Shown: positions 1 through 7,745 of the stretch, in pieces
Layout: every line of letters starts with the position of its first letter
How positions within the stretch are numbered: the first letter of the stretch is position 1
From: CAMCXT01 sp046302715
GTDB lineage: Bacteria; Bacteroidota; Bacteroidia; M30B66
Length of the DNA: 9,601 nucleotides
Reading direction: 5' to 3'
Assembly (NCBI GenBank): GCA_046302715.1
Contig: JBKCHQ010000038.1
Location: 1-9,601 of the forward strand
Notes under the pieces: model-generated
Told to the model about the DNA's origin: nothing
What the model saw: only the letters and a program-made list of their open reading frames with translations
Databases searched by the model: none
Made by a program: the position numbers and the translations under genes

Positions 1-1
1 A

Positions 2-511
2 ATGTATGCCGAAATTAAAACTAAAAAAGCCACCATTCGGCTCCCGCTCGAGTACCAAAAACCGCCCCACACCGTGCCAAATTTGTTTGTTTTGGCCGAA
101 GTAAAAATTAAAAACGACGCTAAAAATGGTGTGCCGTTTTACGATGGTCTTAAATTTCATAGGGTAATTAAAGACTTTATGATTCAGGGAGGCGACCCTG
201 AAGGTACGGGACGTGGTGGTCCTGGATACCGCTTTAAAGACGAAATTGTGCCCGAGCTCAAGCACGATAAAGAAGGCATCCTCTCCATGGCCAATGCAGG
301 TCCGGGAACCAATGGCAGCCAGTTTTTTATTACGCACAAAGCAACTCCATGGCTCGATGGTAAGCATACTGTTTTTGGTCATGTTGTGCAAGGGCAGGAG
401 GTTGTTAATGCCATTGCTCAGGGCGACGAAATTATTTCTGTAAAGATTATCCGAAAAGGAAAAGAGGCCAAAAAATTCAAAGCCGACAAGGTGTTTAATC
501 AACTAAAATAA
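2..511 (+). CDS. Cyclophilin-type peptidyl-prolyl cis-trans isomerase
   Basis: Cyclophilins isomerise Xaa-Pro peptide bonds and help proteins fold. All core catalytic residues are visible: R54 in FHRVI, F59, M60 and Q62 in FMIQGGD, F109 in NGSQFFIT, and W117, L118 and H122 in WLDGKHTVFG. The 169-residue length fits a single-domain cyclophilin. The ATG at 2 gives the family-typical opening MYAEIKT, so the gene may be complete, but the base before it is the window edge and an upstream start cannot be excluded. No signal peptide is seen from this start, which suggests a cytoplasmic protein. Residues 10-34 are odd: family positions usually Gly, Ala, Thr, Phe and Gly are replaced (for example PPHTVPNLFVLAEV where a KTPxTVxNFxxLAEG pattern is usual), while everything after residue 40 is canonical. 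Bacteroidota also have longer cyclophilins with an extra C-terminal half; this one stops early. The next gene starts 6 bp downstream, suggesting cotranscription. Confidence 0.93.
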   Translation: MYAEIKTKKATIRLPLEYQKPPHTVPNLFVLAEVKIKNDAKNGVPFYDGLKFHRVIKDFMIQGGDPEGTGRGGPGYRFKDEIVPELKHDKEGILSMANAGPGTNGSQFFITHKATPWLDGKHTVFGHVVQGQEVVNAIAQGDEIISVKIIRKGKEAKKFKADKVFNQLK

Positions 512-517
512 CCACAC

Positions 518-2398
518 ATGAAAAACATACTATTTATCTTATTAGGTGCGCTTTCGTTAACGTTGAATGCTCAGGTACCTTCATTAACCTTAACGCAGGT
601 AGGTTCGGGTTTTACTCGGGTAACTACGCTAGCCAACGCAGGCGATGACCGCCTTTTCGTTTGCGAAAAAGCGGGCGTTATCAAATTTTTTCGCCCTTAT
701 GTTGGTACCACAAGCACTACGTTTTTAAATATCAATTCTCGTGTGGTAAACATTAGCAGCGACAGCGACGAACGTGGTTTGCTGGGATTGGCTTTTGATC
801 CTAACTATCAACAAAACGGTCGTTTTTATGTAAATTACATAAACAATAGCGGCAATACCGTAATTGCTAGATACACCGTTTCTTCATCGGATCCTAACTC
901 AGGGAATTTTGATTCGGAGGAAATATTATTAACCATTACACAGCCCTACTCAAACCATAACGGGGGCTGTATGGCGTTTGGACCCGATGGTTACTTGTAT
1001 GTAGGAATGGGAGACGGAGGATCGGGCGGCGATCCACAGAATTATTCTCAAAATCCGAACAGTTTATTGGGTAAAATGCTTCGCCTTGATGTAAGCGGTA
1101 ACGGAACCACCTACGCTATTCCTGCCGATAATCCCTTTACTGCAGCGAATGATCCGGGTAATAGCATCCGCGACGAAATTTGGGCCATCGGTGTGCGCAA
1201 CCCTTGGCGGTGGAGCTTTGACCGCGTTACCGGCGATTTATGGATTGCCGATGTGGGACAAAATCTATACGAAGAAGTAAACGTCCAACCGGCTTCGAGC
1301 AATGGAGGCGAAAACTACGGTTGGAGATGTTATGAAGCAAACAATGCATACAATACCAACGGTTGCCAGGCTCAATCCAATTACACGTTCCCAATTTACA
1401 ATTACACCCATTCAAGCGGGGGCTGCTCAATTACCGGCGGTTATGTTTATCGCGGCAATCTATACAACGATGTGTTTGGCCGTTATTTCTTTACCGACTA
1501 TTGCGACGGTGTTATACGGGGCATTATCCCCAACGGAAGTGGTGGTTTTACCAATCAATCGCATGGCACATTTGTACAGTATCAATATACAGCTTTTGGA
1601 GAAGACACCTACGGTGAGGTGTATATTGCCCAGCAAAGCGGCGTAATTTCTCGTTTAACCATTGCCGCCAGTTTGCCTCGTGTATCAATCAGTGCATCAG
1701 GCCCACTTACCACTTGCAGTGGTGATAACCTCATTTTGAGTACCGGAAATAATCCGCTACTTTCTTACGAATGGACCAAGGACGGTATTGCCATCCCATC
1801 GGCTAATGCACCCAACTTCAGTCCGTTGCAGTCTGGTGTTTATGCCGTTAAGGTTACCAATTCGGCAGGAACGGTTACTTCACAGGAGCTTACCATTACC
1901 GTAAATCAAACACCTGAGGTAAGCATAGAGGGCCTAAATTCATCGTACTGCCAGTTTAATGCTGAAGTACCGCTAACCCTCATCCCTCAAGGCGGTATTC
2001 TTAGCGGAATAGGGGTAAATACCATCAACAGCTCATTTGATCCGGTACAGGCAGGTTTAGGTGTTTTTGATATAAACTACAGCTATACAGACGTTAATGG
2101 ATGCACAGGAAGCAGTACGGCAATAGTAACGGTGGAGGCATGCGTAGGTATGGAAGAAACCGTAAAAGAAAGTATTGTGGTAGCCCCAAATCCATTTAAC
2201 GAGGTTGTTACAGTAAAATCAATTAACAACGAATCGATAAGCGTAGCCTTGTTCAATTCATTAGGCCAAACTATAGAAAGCACTGTTCAACAAGGCACCT
2301 CCATCGAAATTGACACACGTGAGCTTCCCAAGGGAATTTACTACCTTAATGTAAACACAATAGAGGGTAAGATTGTTAAAAGGCTTGTAAAAAATTAA
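518..2398 (+). CDS. Secreted PQQ-dependent sugar dehydrogenase-like beta-propeller with Ig-like and T9SS sorting domains
   Basis: A glucose/sorbosone dehydrogenase (GSDH) family protein of 626 residues. Residues 1-19 are a signal peptide ending LNAQ. Residues about 23-385 form the six-bladed propeller. H147 in NHNGG, D166 in GMGDGG and R227 in GVRNPWRW match, from family knowledge, the catalytic His, the Asp that assists it and the PQQ-contacting Arg of soluble glucose dehydrogenase. C271, C283, C303 and C329 could form disulfides, as expected for an exported protein. Residues about 388-463 look like an Ig-like domain (YEWTKDG, SGVYAVKVTN). Residues 466-542 resemble a second adhesion-type module common in this phylum (ILSGIGV, NGCTGSS). 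Residues 550-626 are a type A T9SS C-terminal domain (APNPF, LPKGIYYLNV, KIVKRLVKN), so the protein is probably exported to the surface or medium. The aldose substrate is unknown and PQQ use is inferred. It lies 6 bp after the cyclophilin and 9 bp before the DUF2911 gene. Confidence 0.93.
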   Translation: MKNILFILLGALSLTLNAQVPSLTLTQVGSGFTRVTTLANAGDDRLFVCEKAGVIKFFRPYVGTTSTTFLNINSRVVNISSDSDERGLLGLAFDPNYQQNGRFYVNYINNSGNTVIARYTVSSSDPNSGNFDSEEILLTITQPYSNHNGGCMAFGPDGYLYVGMGDGGSGGDPQNYSQNPNSLLGKMLRLDVSGNGTTYAIPADNPFTAANDPGNSIRDEIWAIGVRNPWRWSFDRVTGDLWIADVGQNLYEEVNVQPASSNGGENYGWRCYEANNAYNTNGCQAQSNYTFPIYNYTHSSGGCSITGGYVYRGNLYNDVFGRYFFTDYCDGVIRGIIPNGSGGFTNQSHGTFVQYQYTAFGEDTYGEVYIAQQSGVISRLTIAASLPRVSISASGPLTTCSGDNLILSTGNNPLLSYEWTKDGIAIPSANAPNFSPLQSGVYAVKVTNSAGTVTSQELTITVNQTPEVSIEGLNSSYCQFNAEVPLTLIPQGGILSGIGVNTINSSFDPVQAGLGVFDINYSYTDVNGCTGSSTAIVTVEACVGMEETVKESIVVAPNPFNEVVTVKSINNESISVALFNSLGQTIESTVQQGTSIEIDTRELPKGIYYLNVNTIEGKIVKRLVKN

Positions 2399-2407
2399 TT
2401 CATCTTC

Positions 2408-3286
2408 ATGAAAAAACTACTCACCTATTGTTTCGCACTAACTTTTGTCGCTGGAACCCTTAACGCTCAAATAGAAACGCCCCAACCTAGCCCAATGGGA
2501 ACGGTGAGCCAAAAAGTGGGCCTCAACGAATTCAGCATTAGTTATTCACGACCATCGCTTAAAGGGAGGAAAGCCTTTGGTGATGTGGTTCCGTTTGACA
2601 AATTATGGCGCTTTGGAGCCAACATGGCCACAACCTTCAAAAGTTCCGATGAATTCTCCATCCAAGGCAATAAGGTCCCTGCCGGCGAATATTCACTTTT
2701 TGCTATTCCCGGTGCTGGTGAATGGACATTAATATTGAACAAAAAAGCTAAAATGTCGGGCACTAGCGAGTACAAAGAAGCGGAAGATCAACTCCGATTC
2801 AAGGTGAAACCCGAAATGCTTCCTTACAAAACCGAAACTTTCACCATTCAGTTTGCTAATCTGAACGATAATAAAGCTACGGTTGAGGTTTTGTGGGATA
2901 ATCTAAAGGCTTCATTCGATGTGAATGTTGAGTTCGATGCTAAGGTGATGAAGCAAATTGACGAAACGCTTAGCGGGCCAACTGCGGGGTCCTATTATCG
3001 TGCGGCATCCTATTATTACAAGAATAACAAGGATATGAAAAAAGCCCTCGAATGGGTGAATAAATCTCTTGAAAAAGGTGGTGAAAAATACTGGATAGTA
3101 AGCCTTAAAGCTGAAATCCAAGCGGCAAATAATGACTTTAAAGGCGCCATTGAAACGGCTAATCGTGCCATTGAACTGGCAAAAGCTGATGAAGACGATG
3201 CCTACGTCAAAAAGAATTCCGACCACATTGCTGAATGGACGCCTAAAGCTGGAAGTCAAAAACCTACAAAAAATAAGAAACCTTAA
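2408..3286 (+). CDS. Exported DUF2911 protein with C-terminal TPR-like helices
   Basis: This 292-residue protein has a signal peptide (residues 1-20, ending TLNAQ, cleavage near A20). Residues about 27-172 match DUF2911, a Bacteroidota-rich family of unknown function: SPMGTVSQKVG, ISYSRPSLKGR, LWRFGANMATTF, VPAGEYSLFAIPG, WTLILNK. Residues about 195-275 are helical and TPR-like (AASYYYKNNKDMKKALEWVNKSLE, then a second AIETANRAIELAKA helix), the usual arrangement of the longer DUF2911 proteins. The tail is Lys/Pro rich. It has no T9SS sorting domain and no lipobox, so it is probably periplasmic. The molecular role is not known. It is the last gene of the first group: 9 bp follow the dehydrogenase stop, and an intrinsic terminator begins 4 bp after its own stop codon. 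Confidence 0.92.
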   Translation: MKKLLTYCFALTFVAGTLNAQIETPQPSPMGTVSQKVGLNEFSISYSRPSLKGRKAFGDVVPFDKLWRFGANMATTFKSSDEFSIQGNKVPAGEYSLFAIPGAGEWTLILNKKAKMSGTSEYKEAEDQLRFKVKPEMLPYKTETFTIQFANLNDNKATVEVLWDNLKASFDVNVEFDAKVMKQIDETLSGPTAGSYYRAASYYYKNNKDMKKALEWVNKSLEKGGEKYWIVSLKAEIQAANNDFKGAIETANRAIELAKADEDDAYVKKNSDHIAEWTPKAGSQKPTKNKKP

Positions 3287-3290
3287 AATT

Positions 3291-3322
3291 AAAGGCTGCT
3301 CTAAAAAGCAGCCTTTTTTTTT
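3291..3322 (+). terminator. Strong Rho-independent terminator after the DUF2911 gene
   Basis: A perfect 10-bp stem pairs AAAGGCTGCT (3291-3300) with AGCAGCCTTT (3307-3316) around the 6-nt loop CTAAAA. It is followed immediately by an unbroken run of nine T (3314-3322), the first three of which pair in the stem. The hairpin begins 4 bp after the stop codon at 3286 and ends 27 bp before the phosphatase start, so it should end the first transcription unit. The phosphatase group would then need its own promoter or some read-through. Confidence 0.9.
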
Positions 3323-3349
3323 ATTTTGTGCCCTGCAAAGCAGAACGTC

Positions 3350-4996
3350 ATGAAATCTCAAAAAGCCTTAATCGTAAATCTTGCCACAACATTATGTGCT
3401 TTTTTGTGGGTATCAACAACACACGCGCAAAATAAACCCAAACTCGTGATTGGCATAGTGGTGGATCAAATGCGCTACGATTACCTCTATAAATATAGCG
3501 GTGATTATGGAGCCGAAGGATTTAAGAAACTTCTCAACGAAGGTTTCGCCTATCATAATGCTTCCTATAATTACGTCCCCACCTATACCGGGCCAGGTCA
3601 TGCATCAATTTATACCGGAACTACGCCGGCACGCCACGGTATTGTAGCCAACGACTGGGTTGACCCGCAAGACGGTACGGCTTACTATTGCACGCAAGAT
3701 GCACAGGCTAAAACCGTGGGCTCTGAAACAGAGGCGGTAGGTAAAATGTCGCCACGACTTATGAAAGCGAGCACTGTGGGTGACGAACTCCGCATTGCCA
3801 GCAATAAAAGATCGAAAGTATTTGGTATTGCCCTAAAAGACCGTGCGGCCATTTTACCCGCCGGACATAGCGCAAATGCAGCGTTTTGGTTTGACGGCAG
3901 CAGCGGCCATTTTGTAAGCTCCAGCTTTTATCTCAAAAAACTGCCCGCCTGGCTCGAAGCCTTTAACAAAAAGCAACCAGCCCTAAAATACCTCAACCAA
4001 AAATGGCAGCTTCTCAGAGATTCTAGTACTTACGATGAAAGTCTGCCCGATAATAATCCCTACGAAGGCGGCTTCGAGGGCCATCCCAAGCCGATATTTC
4101 CTTACGATTTAAAAGCGCTTATGCCTTTAAACGGCGGTCAAAACCTCATCCGTACCACGCCCTTTGGGAACACACTCACCCTTGATCTGGCTAAGGAGCT
4201 TATTGTGAATGAACAACTTGGCAAAGATGAATTTACCGATATGCTTTGCATAAGCCTATCGGCACCCGATTACATCGGACACAAATTTGGGCCGGATGCC
4301 CGCGAAATTCAGGATTGTTACCTGCGTCTTGACCTAGACTTGGCAGATTTCGTACGCTTTACTCAGGAAAAATTAGGCAACGAATCGGTATTGTTTTTTC
4401 TTACCGCCGATCATGGTGGAGCCATAGTACCTGCGTACCTTATGGATCAACGCTTTCCCGGCGGATATATGGATTATACGCCCATGATTGATTCGGTAAA
4501 TCAATGGTTGAGTAAAAAGTACAAGCTCAACGACGCTTTAAGAGGCATTCATAACGAGCAATTGTATTTGAATTTACAGAAAATTGAAGCGGCCGGCTAT
4601 TCGATGGAAAGCATCGAAAATTTCATTGCCGAAAAATTAGTCTATTGGCCTGGAGTACAACAAGTATTTACGGCATCTGCCATGCGCAAGGAAGAGTACC
4701 ACCACGAATTGGCTTCGCTTATTCAAAAAGGATTTCATCCGCAACGGTCTGGCAATGTAATTTTGGCCCTTCAGCCCAACTGGATGGAATACAGCCGAAC
4801 GGGCACCACGCACGGATCGGCCTGGAGTTACGACACCCGCGTTCCCTTGCTTTGGTATGGCTGGAACATTGCACCGGGAGAAAGCGTCGAACCGGTATTT
4901 ATCGACGAAATTGCCCCCAGCATTTCGCACATACTGCGTATTCCATTTTCTAACGCACGAAGCGGGAATCCCTTAAATATTCCCCTTAAAAAATAG
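3350..4996 (+). CDS. pafA: PafA-like exported alkaline phosphatase (alkaline phosphatase superfamily)
   Basis: A 548-residue phosphomonoesterase that should release phosphate from organic monoesters in the periplasm. Residues 1-27 are a signal peptide ending THAQ. The active site of the Elizabethkingia PafA family is complete: D39 in VVDQM, catalytic nucleophile T80 in YTGPGHAS, N101 in ANDW, K163 and R165 in LKDR, D307 and H311 in PDYIGHKFG, D354 and H355 in TADHGG, and H488 in TTHGS. The Lys-x-Arg pair and Asn separate phosphate-monoesterase PafA enzymes from diesterase NPP relatives. The ATG at 3350 was chosen because it starts the signal peptide directly; an in-frame TTG at 3326 would add eight residues and lies against the upstream terminator. 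No Shine-Dalgarno sequence is visible. A near-match to the Bacteroidota -7 element (TATTTTG, 3322-3328) precedes it. The stop is 2 bp before the next ATG. Confidence 0.95.
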   Translation: MKSQKALIVNLATTLCAFLWVSTTHAQNKPKLVIGIVVDQMRYDYLYKYSGDYGAEGFKKLLNEGFAYHNASYNYVPTYTGPGHASIYTGTTPARHGIVANDWVDPQDGTAYYCTQDAQAKTVGSETEAVGKMSPRLMKASTVGDELRIASNKRSKVFGIALKDRAAILPAGHSANAAFWFDGSSGHFVSSSFYLKKLPAWLEAFNKKQPALKYLNQKWQLLRDSSTYDESLPDNNPYEGGFEGHPKPIFPYDLKALMPLNGGQNLIRTTPFGNTLTLDLAKELIVNEQLGKDEFTDMLCISLSAPDYIGHKFGPDAREIQDCYLRLDLDLADFVRFTQEKLGNESVLFFLTADHGGAIVPAYLMDQRFPGGYMDYTPMIDSVNQWLSKKYKLNDALRGIHNEQLYLNLQKIEAAGYSMESIENFIAEKLVYWPGVQQVFTASAMRKEEYHHELASLIQKGFHPQRSGNVILALQPNWMEYSRTGTTHGSAWSYDTRVPLLWYGWNIAPGESVEPVFIDEIAPSISHILRIPFSNARSGNPLNIPLKK

Positions 4997-4998
4997 TT

Positions 4999-6711
4999 AT
5001 GGCTCAACTTCAATACACGGTTTCTTACCGCTCGCCCAATAGGCAACTCATTGATATTGAATTGCACGTACAAAACGTAAGCGAAGAAACTCTCGAAATC
5101 CATTTGCCTAACTGGCGCCCAGGGCGTTATGAAATGGGAAACTTTGCCCGAAACATTCGTGCGTTTGGTGTTTTTGATGCAGACAATCAGCCCCTTCCCT
5201 TCGAAAAAACGACTAAAAACGTGTGGAATGTTACCTGTAAGGGCACAAACGAATTATACATACGCTACGATTATTACGCAGCCGAACTCAATGCCGGATC
5301 AACCTGGCTCGACGATGAACAGCTGTATGTTAATCCGGTTAACTGCATGGTATTTCTGCCTAATCGGATGAATGAAGCATGTATGCTAAACCTACAGGTT
5401 CCGCATGATTACAAGGTGGCCATTGATCTGCCTGCTGCAAATGCTCCGTTCAGCTTTATGGCCGATTCATACGATCGACTGGCCGATGCTCCATTTATTG
5501 CATCAAGAGAACTCAAGCATCACCAATTCGAAGAAAGTAATCACACCTTTCACCTTTGGTTCATGGGCAGGGCCAATCCACCCTTCGATAAACTTGAGGA
5601 GGATTTCAGAAAATTCTGTCGCGAACAAATCCAAATCATGGGAGCCCTTCCGGGACCAGCGTATCATTTCATCTTTCAGATTTTACCCATTCCGTGGTAT
5701 CATGGTGTAGAACATACCTACAGCACCGTTTGTGCCCTGGGACCGGGACAAAGTGTATTCGAAGGCAAAGGATATGAAGATTTATTAGGCGTAAGTTCGC
5801 ACGAATTGTTCCACGCCTGGAACATTAAAACCATACGGCCATCCGATATGGCACCGTACGATTTTGATCGCGAGAATTACAGCCGACTTGGTTGGATTTA
5901 TGAAGGGATTACCACCTATTACGGTGACCAATTTCTTATTCGTTCGGGAGTGTTCAGCCCTGAACAGTTTTTAATTACACTTAATGAAAAACTGTTCAGA
6001 CATTTTAGCTCATACGGGCGCCTCAATCAAGCGGTAGCCGATGCTAGTTTCGATACCTGGCTCGATGGCTATGTTCCGGGTATTCCACATCGTAAAACTT
6101 CGATTTACACCGAAGGCAGCTTAATAGCATTTATTCTTGATATGAAAATTAGACAGGCAAATGCCAACGAGAAAAGCCTCGATGATTTTATGCTGTTGCT
6201 TAAGAACGACAAGACCTACACAAAAAAGAGTGTTGTCCAACACTTAGTGGCTCTTGGCTTTGCTGATGCAGAGGACTTTTATACTCACTACATCGAAAAG
6301 GCGGGCGATTTGGAGCCTCTGTTAGGGGATTATTTTAATAAGTTAGGCCTCCAATTGGAAAAACATCAACCCTATTCAGAAGCCGAACATATTTGGGGCT
6401 TTACACTTATCGAACAAGGATCAAATTGGCAAGTAGGCCTCGTGGCCCCCGAATCGCCGGCTGAAAAAGCCGGCTTAAGCAAAGGCGATGTATTATTAGC
6501 TGCACAAGGTGTTCGGCTTAACAAACAGGCGGCAAAACAATTGTTTGTGAACGATAATTTAGACCTTCATTTCTTCAGGTCGGAGCAGCTTAAACATGTT
6601 CGGTTAACCGCCGACGGTAATTACTATTTCGAAAGCAGGAAAGTTAGTCTTAGTTCAAATGCCGATCAAAATCAGCTCAATGCCCTTAAAAAATGGGCTG
6701 TTAATCTTTGA
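4999..6711 (+). CDS. M61 family metallopeptidase with C-terminal PDZ domain
   Basis: A 570-residue zinc metallopeptidase of the glycyl aminopeptidase (M61) family. Residues 3-175 are the beta-rich M61 N-terminal domain (LHVQNVSEETLEIHLPNWRP, then GRYEMGNFARNIR). The catalytic region spans about residues 190-450: GVEHTYS at 236-242, zinc motif HELFH at 268-272 with H268, E269 and H272, and E302 in GWIYEGITTYYGD as the likely third zinc ligand. Residues about 470-535 form a PDZ domain (APESPAEKAGLSKGDVLLA), probably for binding peptide ends. There is no signal peptide or membrane segment, so a cytoplasmic protein is expected. The length is normal for the family. The start lies 2 bp after the phosphatase stop, which suggests translational coupling. 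Family members often favour N-terminal Gly or Ala, but the physiological substrate here cannot be read from the sequence. Confidence 0.95.
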   Translation: MAQLQYTVSYRSPNRQLIDIELHVQNVSEETLEIHLPNWRPGRYEMGNFARNIRAFGVFDADNQPLPFEKTTKNVWNVTCKGTNELYIRYDYYAAELNAGSTWLDDEQLYVNPVNCMVFLPNRMNEACMLNLQVPHDYKVAIDLPAANAPFSFMADSYDRLADAPFIASRELKHHQFEESNHTFHLWFMGRANPPFDKLEEDFRKFCREQIQIMGALPGPAYHFIFQILPIPWYHGVEHTYSTVCALGPGQSVFEGKGYEDLLGVSSHELFHAWNIKTIRPSDMAPYDFDRENYSRLGWIYEGITTYYGDQFLIRSGVFSPEQFLITLNEKLFRHFSSYGRLNQAVADASFDTWLDGYVPGIPHRKTSIYTEGSLIAFILDMKIRQANANEKSLDDFMLLLKNDKTYTKKSVVQHLVALGFADAEDFYTHYIEKAGDLEPLLGDYFNKLGLQLEKHQPYSEAEHIWGFTLIEQGSNWQVGLVAPESPAEKAGLSKGDVLLAAQGVRLNKQAAKQLFVNDNLDLHFFRSEQLKHVRLTADGNYYFESRKVSLSSNADQNQLNALKKWAVNL

Positions 6712-6720
6712 TTTCAAACG

Positions 6721-6728
6721 TATATTTG
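6721..6728 (+). promoter_or_regulatory. Candidate Bacteroidota -7 promoter element (TAnnTTTG)
   Basis: TATATTTG is an exact match to the TAnnTTTG -7 consensus used by the Bacteroidota primary sigma factor, in the 26-bp gap before the ATG at 6738. No TTG-type -33 element is present at the expected spacing, and initiation about 5-7 nt downstream would leave almost no leader. This may be chance in AT-rich sequence. Confidence 0.22.
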
Positions 6729-6737
6729 CTGCTAATT

Positions 6738-7745
6738 ATGGAATATTATCTTGAAGCAACGGACAATAAGGAACTTAAAGAAGCCGCCGAAAGTGGTATA
6801 TGCGCTGGAATTAATGCACATATCGATCTAATGCGCTCGGTACATGAAGATGCCGTGCATGTAGTTTCCGATTTGTCGAGCCAATTTGCTCAAACTCATA
6901 TTGCCGTTGCCGGACAGAAAGCCCATGAGCTCATCCACGAAACGCATAAATTGCTTCATAATGGATTGGTGTCCGAAACGATGGTGTTTAGATTTGCAGC
7001 TACCTACGAAGGGATTCAAGCGTGTAAAAAACTTCAAGCCGACAATATTTCAGTGCATCTCGAATCCATCGGCAGCATGCAGCAAGCCTGGTTGGCCATG
7101 GAGGCGGGTGCCACCTGGATAAGCACCACTCCTGCATTGCTCTTGCATCTGGGCAGCGATACATTTGCTATCACGCGCGAATGTATGGCGATACAGGAAC
7201 GCTATGCATATCCCACACGTTTTATGCTTGCAGCCACAAAAAGCGCCGAACATGTAAAACTGGCATTGAACGAAGGTGTTCACGCTATTTCGTCTTCATT
7301 CGCACTAATAAAGGAATCGGCAAACCATAGGCTGGCATTAAGCGCATCGCATGAAATGAATGGAGTTCACCGCTTGATGCATTTGCGGGTGGGAGATGTT
7401 ATTAAGGCTAATAATCCAACTGTTAATCAAGCACTCAAAATAGCCGACGCGGTGGTTGAAATGAGCAAAGGCGGAATGGGAGCTGTCGCCATTGTAAATA
7501 ATAACGGCGAACTCATGGGGATTTTTACCGATGGTGATTTGCGCCGACAGATTCAACAAAAAGGCAACACAGCACTTGATTTACAACTATCAGAGCTCAC
7601 CCTAAAGAAACCAGCCTCAATTGAACGGAGCGCCTTTCTTATAGAAGCAGCCGAACTCCTTAAAAGTCTTAAAATCGATAATCTTCTGGTGACTGATGGC
7701 GGAAAATTAATTGGTATGCTAGATATTCAAGACCTTAGTGCTTAA
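6738..7745 (+). CDS. Aldolase-like (TalC/FSA) barrel lacking catalytic residues, fused to a KdsD-type CBS domain pair
   Basis: A 335-residue two-part protein. Residues 1-208 align almost without gaps to E. coli fructose-6-phosphate aldolase as I remember it: MEYYLEATD for MELYLDTSD at the start, YEGIQACKKLQADNI for the AEGLAAIKMLKAEGI segment, and LAAT for the LAAS strand. The chemistry is gone: D6 is E, the GVTTN loop reads GINAH (24-28), Schiff-base K85 is R85 (codon 6990-6992), and the Y131 and R134 positions are T and L. Residues about 218-335 are two CBS domains resembling arabinose-5-phosphate isomerase (KdsD/KpsF), including GIFTDGDLRR at 261-270 and LLVTDGGKLIGMLDIQDL. The ATG at 6738 was chosen because it matches the aldolase start exactly; a TTG at 6708 would add ten unrelated residues and overlap the peptidase stop. 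No signal peptide. A cytoplasmic ligand-sensing or regulatory role is inference; activity with altered chemistry is possible. Confidence 0.85.
   Translation: MEYYLEATDNKELKEAAESGICAGINAHIDLMRSVHEDAVHVVSDLSSQFAQTHIAVAGQKAHELIHETHKLLHNGLVSETMVFRFAATYEGIQACKKLQADNISVHLESIGSMQQAWLAMEAGATWISTTPALLLHLGSDTFAITRECMAIQERYAYPTRFMLAATKSAEHVKLALNEGVHAISSSFALIKESANHRLALSASHEMNGVHRLMHLRVGDVIKANNPTVNQALKIADAVVEMSKGGMGAVAIVNNNGELMGIFTDGDLRRQIQQKGNTALDLQLSELTLKKPASIERSAFLIEAAELLKSLKIDNLLVTDGGKLIGMLDIQDLSA

Noticed and set aside
3322..3328. TATTTTG as a promoter -7 element for the phosphatase gene
   Set aside because: It lacks one T of the TAnnTTTG consensus, overlaps the end of the terminator T-run and has no clear -33 element. 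A promoter is expected near here but this sequence does not prove it.
3326..3349. In-frame TTG start extending the phosphatase by eight residues
   Set aside because: It sits directly after the terminator T-run, and the ATG at 3350 begins a normal signal peptide.
2912..3361. 149-codon minus-strand reading frame over the end of the DUF2911 gene
   Set aside because: It runs across the terminator, has no family resemblance and lies opposite a clear gene.
6708..6737. In-frame TTG start extending the aldolase-CBS protein by ten residues and overlapping the peptidase stop
   Set aside because: The ATG at 6738 aligns with the first residue of FSA-type aldolases; the extra residues match nothing in the family.
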